From an uncultured Butyricicoccus sp. (GTDB taxonomy: Bacteria > Bacillota > Clostridia > Oscillospirales > Butyricicoccaceae), in contig CAUEJN010000053.1 in the NCBI GenBank assembly GCA_959018045.1, positions 1-7,517 on the forward strand: 7,517 nt of DNA, written 5' to 3'. The notes beneath the pieces were generated by a model. The model worked only from the letters and a program-made list of their open reading frames with translations, did no database searches and was not told the DNA's origin. Shown here piece by piece: positions 6,379 to 7,517 of this stretch (position 1 is its first letter; every line of letters begins with the position of its first letter). The translations under genes were made by a program, and so were the position numbers.

Positions 6379-6405
6379 GATAAAATGTTGGAAAACTATT
6401 ATACT
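6377..6405 (+). promoter_or_regulatory. Sigma-A promoter of the hydrogenase gene
   Basis: TTGATA (6377-6382) and TATACT (6400-6405) are separated by 17 bp. Transcription should start near 6412, with a leader of about 44 bases. An AAAATGTTGG at 6382-6391, inside the spacer, repeats one at 6317-6326. Confidence 0.85.
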
Positions 6406-6441
6406 ATGAGAGCGAGATTGAAAGAATATTGAGGAATCGTG

Positions 6442-6448
6442 AAAGGAG
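6442..6448 (+). promoter_or_regulatory. Ribosome binding site of the hydrogenase gene
   Basis: AAAGGAG lies 7 bases before the ATG at 6456. This strong site fixes the start codon. Confidence 0.9.
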
Positions 6449-6455
6449 TCTCTGT

Positions 6456-7517
6456 ATGCGCGGAGTTTATACCAGCATTAACGAGATTCGTCGCCGCGTT
6501 TATACCGAAATTGCGCGTATGGCGTATGAGAGCGACGATTATGCAAAGACCATGGAGGGGCTGCCCTACCAGATCCTGCCCGGTGAGCGTGCATCTTACC
6601 GTGACAGCATTTTCTTGGAGCGTGCGATTGTAGGCGAGCGCCTGCGTCTGGCAATGGGTATGCCGGTGCGCACCGCTGCGGCTGACAAGCCGATCTCGGA
6701 CGGCATCGAAAAGTGCTCGACCGAGGAGCAGTACTATGAGCCGCCGCTCATCAATATCATTAAGTTTGCCTGTCATGCCTGCCCGGAGAAGCAGATTGTA
6801 GTTACCGAGGGCTGCCAGGGCTGTTTGGCACATCCCTGCACCCAGGTTTGTCCCAAGGATGCCATCCACATCATCAATGGCCGCTCGGTCATCGATCAGG
6901 AGAAGTGCATCAAGTGCGGCCGCTGCCAGGAGGCATGCCCGTATAATGCAATTATCAAGCAGGAGCGTCCGTGCGCCAAGGCTTGCGGCGTGAACGCAAT
7001 CCATTCGGACGAGAACGGCTGCGCAGAGATCAACTATGGCAAGTGCGTATCCTGCGGTATGTGTCTGGTTAACTGCCCGTTCGGCGCAATCGCTGACAAG
7101 GCACAGATCTTCCAGGTCATTCAGGCTATTAAGAAGGGTGAGAAGGTTTACGCGGCTGTTGCACCGGCATTTGTCGGTCAGTTCGGCCCCAAGGTTACCC
7201 CGGAGAAGCTGCGCGCAGCAATGAAGGCACTGGGCTTTGCCAATGTCATCGAGGTTGCAGTCGGCGCTGACCTGTGTGCAACCCAGGAAGCCATTGACTT
7301 CCTCGATCATGTTCCGGAGAAGATTCCGTTTATGGCAACTTCCTGCTGCCCGGCATGGTCGATGATGGCAAAGCAGGAGTTCCCGGAGTACAAGGAGTGC
7401 ATCTCCATGGCGCTCACGCCTATGGTACTGACCGGTCGTATGATCAAGAAGCGTCATCCCGAGGCCAAGATCGTATTTATCGGGCCCTGCGCGGCAAAGA
7501 AGCTGGAAGCACGCCGC
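6456..7517 (+). CDS. Monomeric [FeFe] hydrogenase, group B-like (3' end outside window)
   Basis: First 354 codons of an iron-only hydrogenase that should interconvert protons and H2 with ferredoxin-type electron transfer in the cytoplasm. The N-terminal 105 residues (starting MRGVYTSINEIRRRVYTEIARM) contain no clusters. A cysteine-rich region follows: CxxC (106, 109), CxxCx4CxxxCP (120-133), CxxCxxCxxxCP (151-162), Cys173/177/189, and CxxCxxCxxxCP (197-208). This is enough for three or four [4Fe-4S] clusters. The catalytic H-cluster domain begins near residue 220 and shows motif L1 as TSCCPAW (295-301) and motif L2 as GPCAAKKLEA (343-352, fitting PCxxKxxE). The third motif, with the last cluster cysteines, lies beyond the window. 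TSCCPA rather than TSCCPG, plus FIGPC.AKK, points to the group B enzymes found in many gut clostridia rather than to bifurcating or classic group A types. Group assignment comes from motif memory. The gene has its own promoter and a complex upstream region. Confidence 0.92.
   Translation, partial: MRGVYTSINEIRRRVYTEIARMAYESDDYAKTMEGLPYQILPGERASYRDSIFLERAIVGERLRLAMGMPVRTAAADKPISDGIEKCSTEEQYYEPPLINIIKFACHACPEKQIVVTEGCQGCLAHPCTQVCPKDAIHIINGRSVIDQEKCIKCGRCQEACPYNAIIKQERPCAKACGVNAIHSDENGCAEINYGKCVSCGMCLVNCPFGAIADKAQIFQVIQAIKKGEKVYAAVAPAFVGQFGPKVTPEKLRAAMKALGFANVIEVAVGADLCATQEAIDFLDHVPEKIPFMATSCCPAWSMMAKQEFPEYKECISMALTPMVLTGRMIKKRHPEAKIVFIGPCAAKKLEARR

Noticed and set aside
6399..7457. Open frame of 352 codons on the - strand opposite the hydrogenase
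   Set aside because: The + strand encodes clear ferredoxin and H-cluster motifs. The antisense frame also runs across the hydrogenase promoter and its product is low-complexity Leu/Ala-rich.

Overview
The window looks like ordinary chromosome from a moderately GC-rich anaerobic Firmicute, most likely a gut clostridium of the Oscillospirales/Ruminococcaceae type. That placement is an inference. It rests on consensus-like sigma-A promoters with 17-bp spacers, GGAGG-type ribosome binding sites, short stem-loop/T-run terminators, and a [FeFe] hydrogenase that resembles the group B enzymes of gut fermenters. I see no integrase, transposase, CRISPR array, tRNA, rRNA or toxin-antitoxin gene.

Layout: (1) Positions 1-321 hold the terminator of an upstream + strand gene and then a promoter with an extended -10. 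(2) 322-2613 (+) encodes a Suv3-like superfamily 2 helicase with a C-terminal four-cysteine zinc ribbon. (3) 2721-3599 (+) encodes a divergent glycerophosphodiester phosphodiesterase with its own strong promoter right after the helicase stop. (4) A stem-loop at 3603-3633 sits between this gene and the convergent oligoendopeptidase F gene (3648-5450, -). (5) 5451-5662 is a divergent control region with one promoter for pepF and one for a nitroreductase. (6) 5663-6215 (+) is a nitroreductase gene whose reading frame is broken by one extra C in a run of five Cs. (7) 6216-6455 is a regulatory intergenic region with a cre-like site, a palindrome, 11-bp tandem repeats and a strong promoter. (8) 6456-7517 (+) is the first 354 codons of a monomeric [FeFe] hydrogenase that runs off the window.

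Each gene appears to be its own transcription unit, so there is no evidence of one joint pathway. The products cover RNA metabolism (helicase), phospholipid-headgroup turnover (phosphodiesterase), peptide degradation (PepF), flavin redox chemistry (nitroreductase) and fermentative hydrogen metabolism (hydrogenase). I do not see a clear, previously undescribed multi-gene system. The best leads are the nitroreductase frameshift, the repeat architecture upstream of the hydrogenase promoter, the group B hydrogenase itself, and the unusual domain make-up of the helicase.
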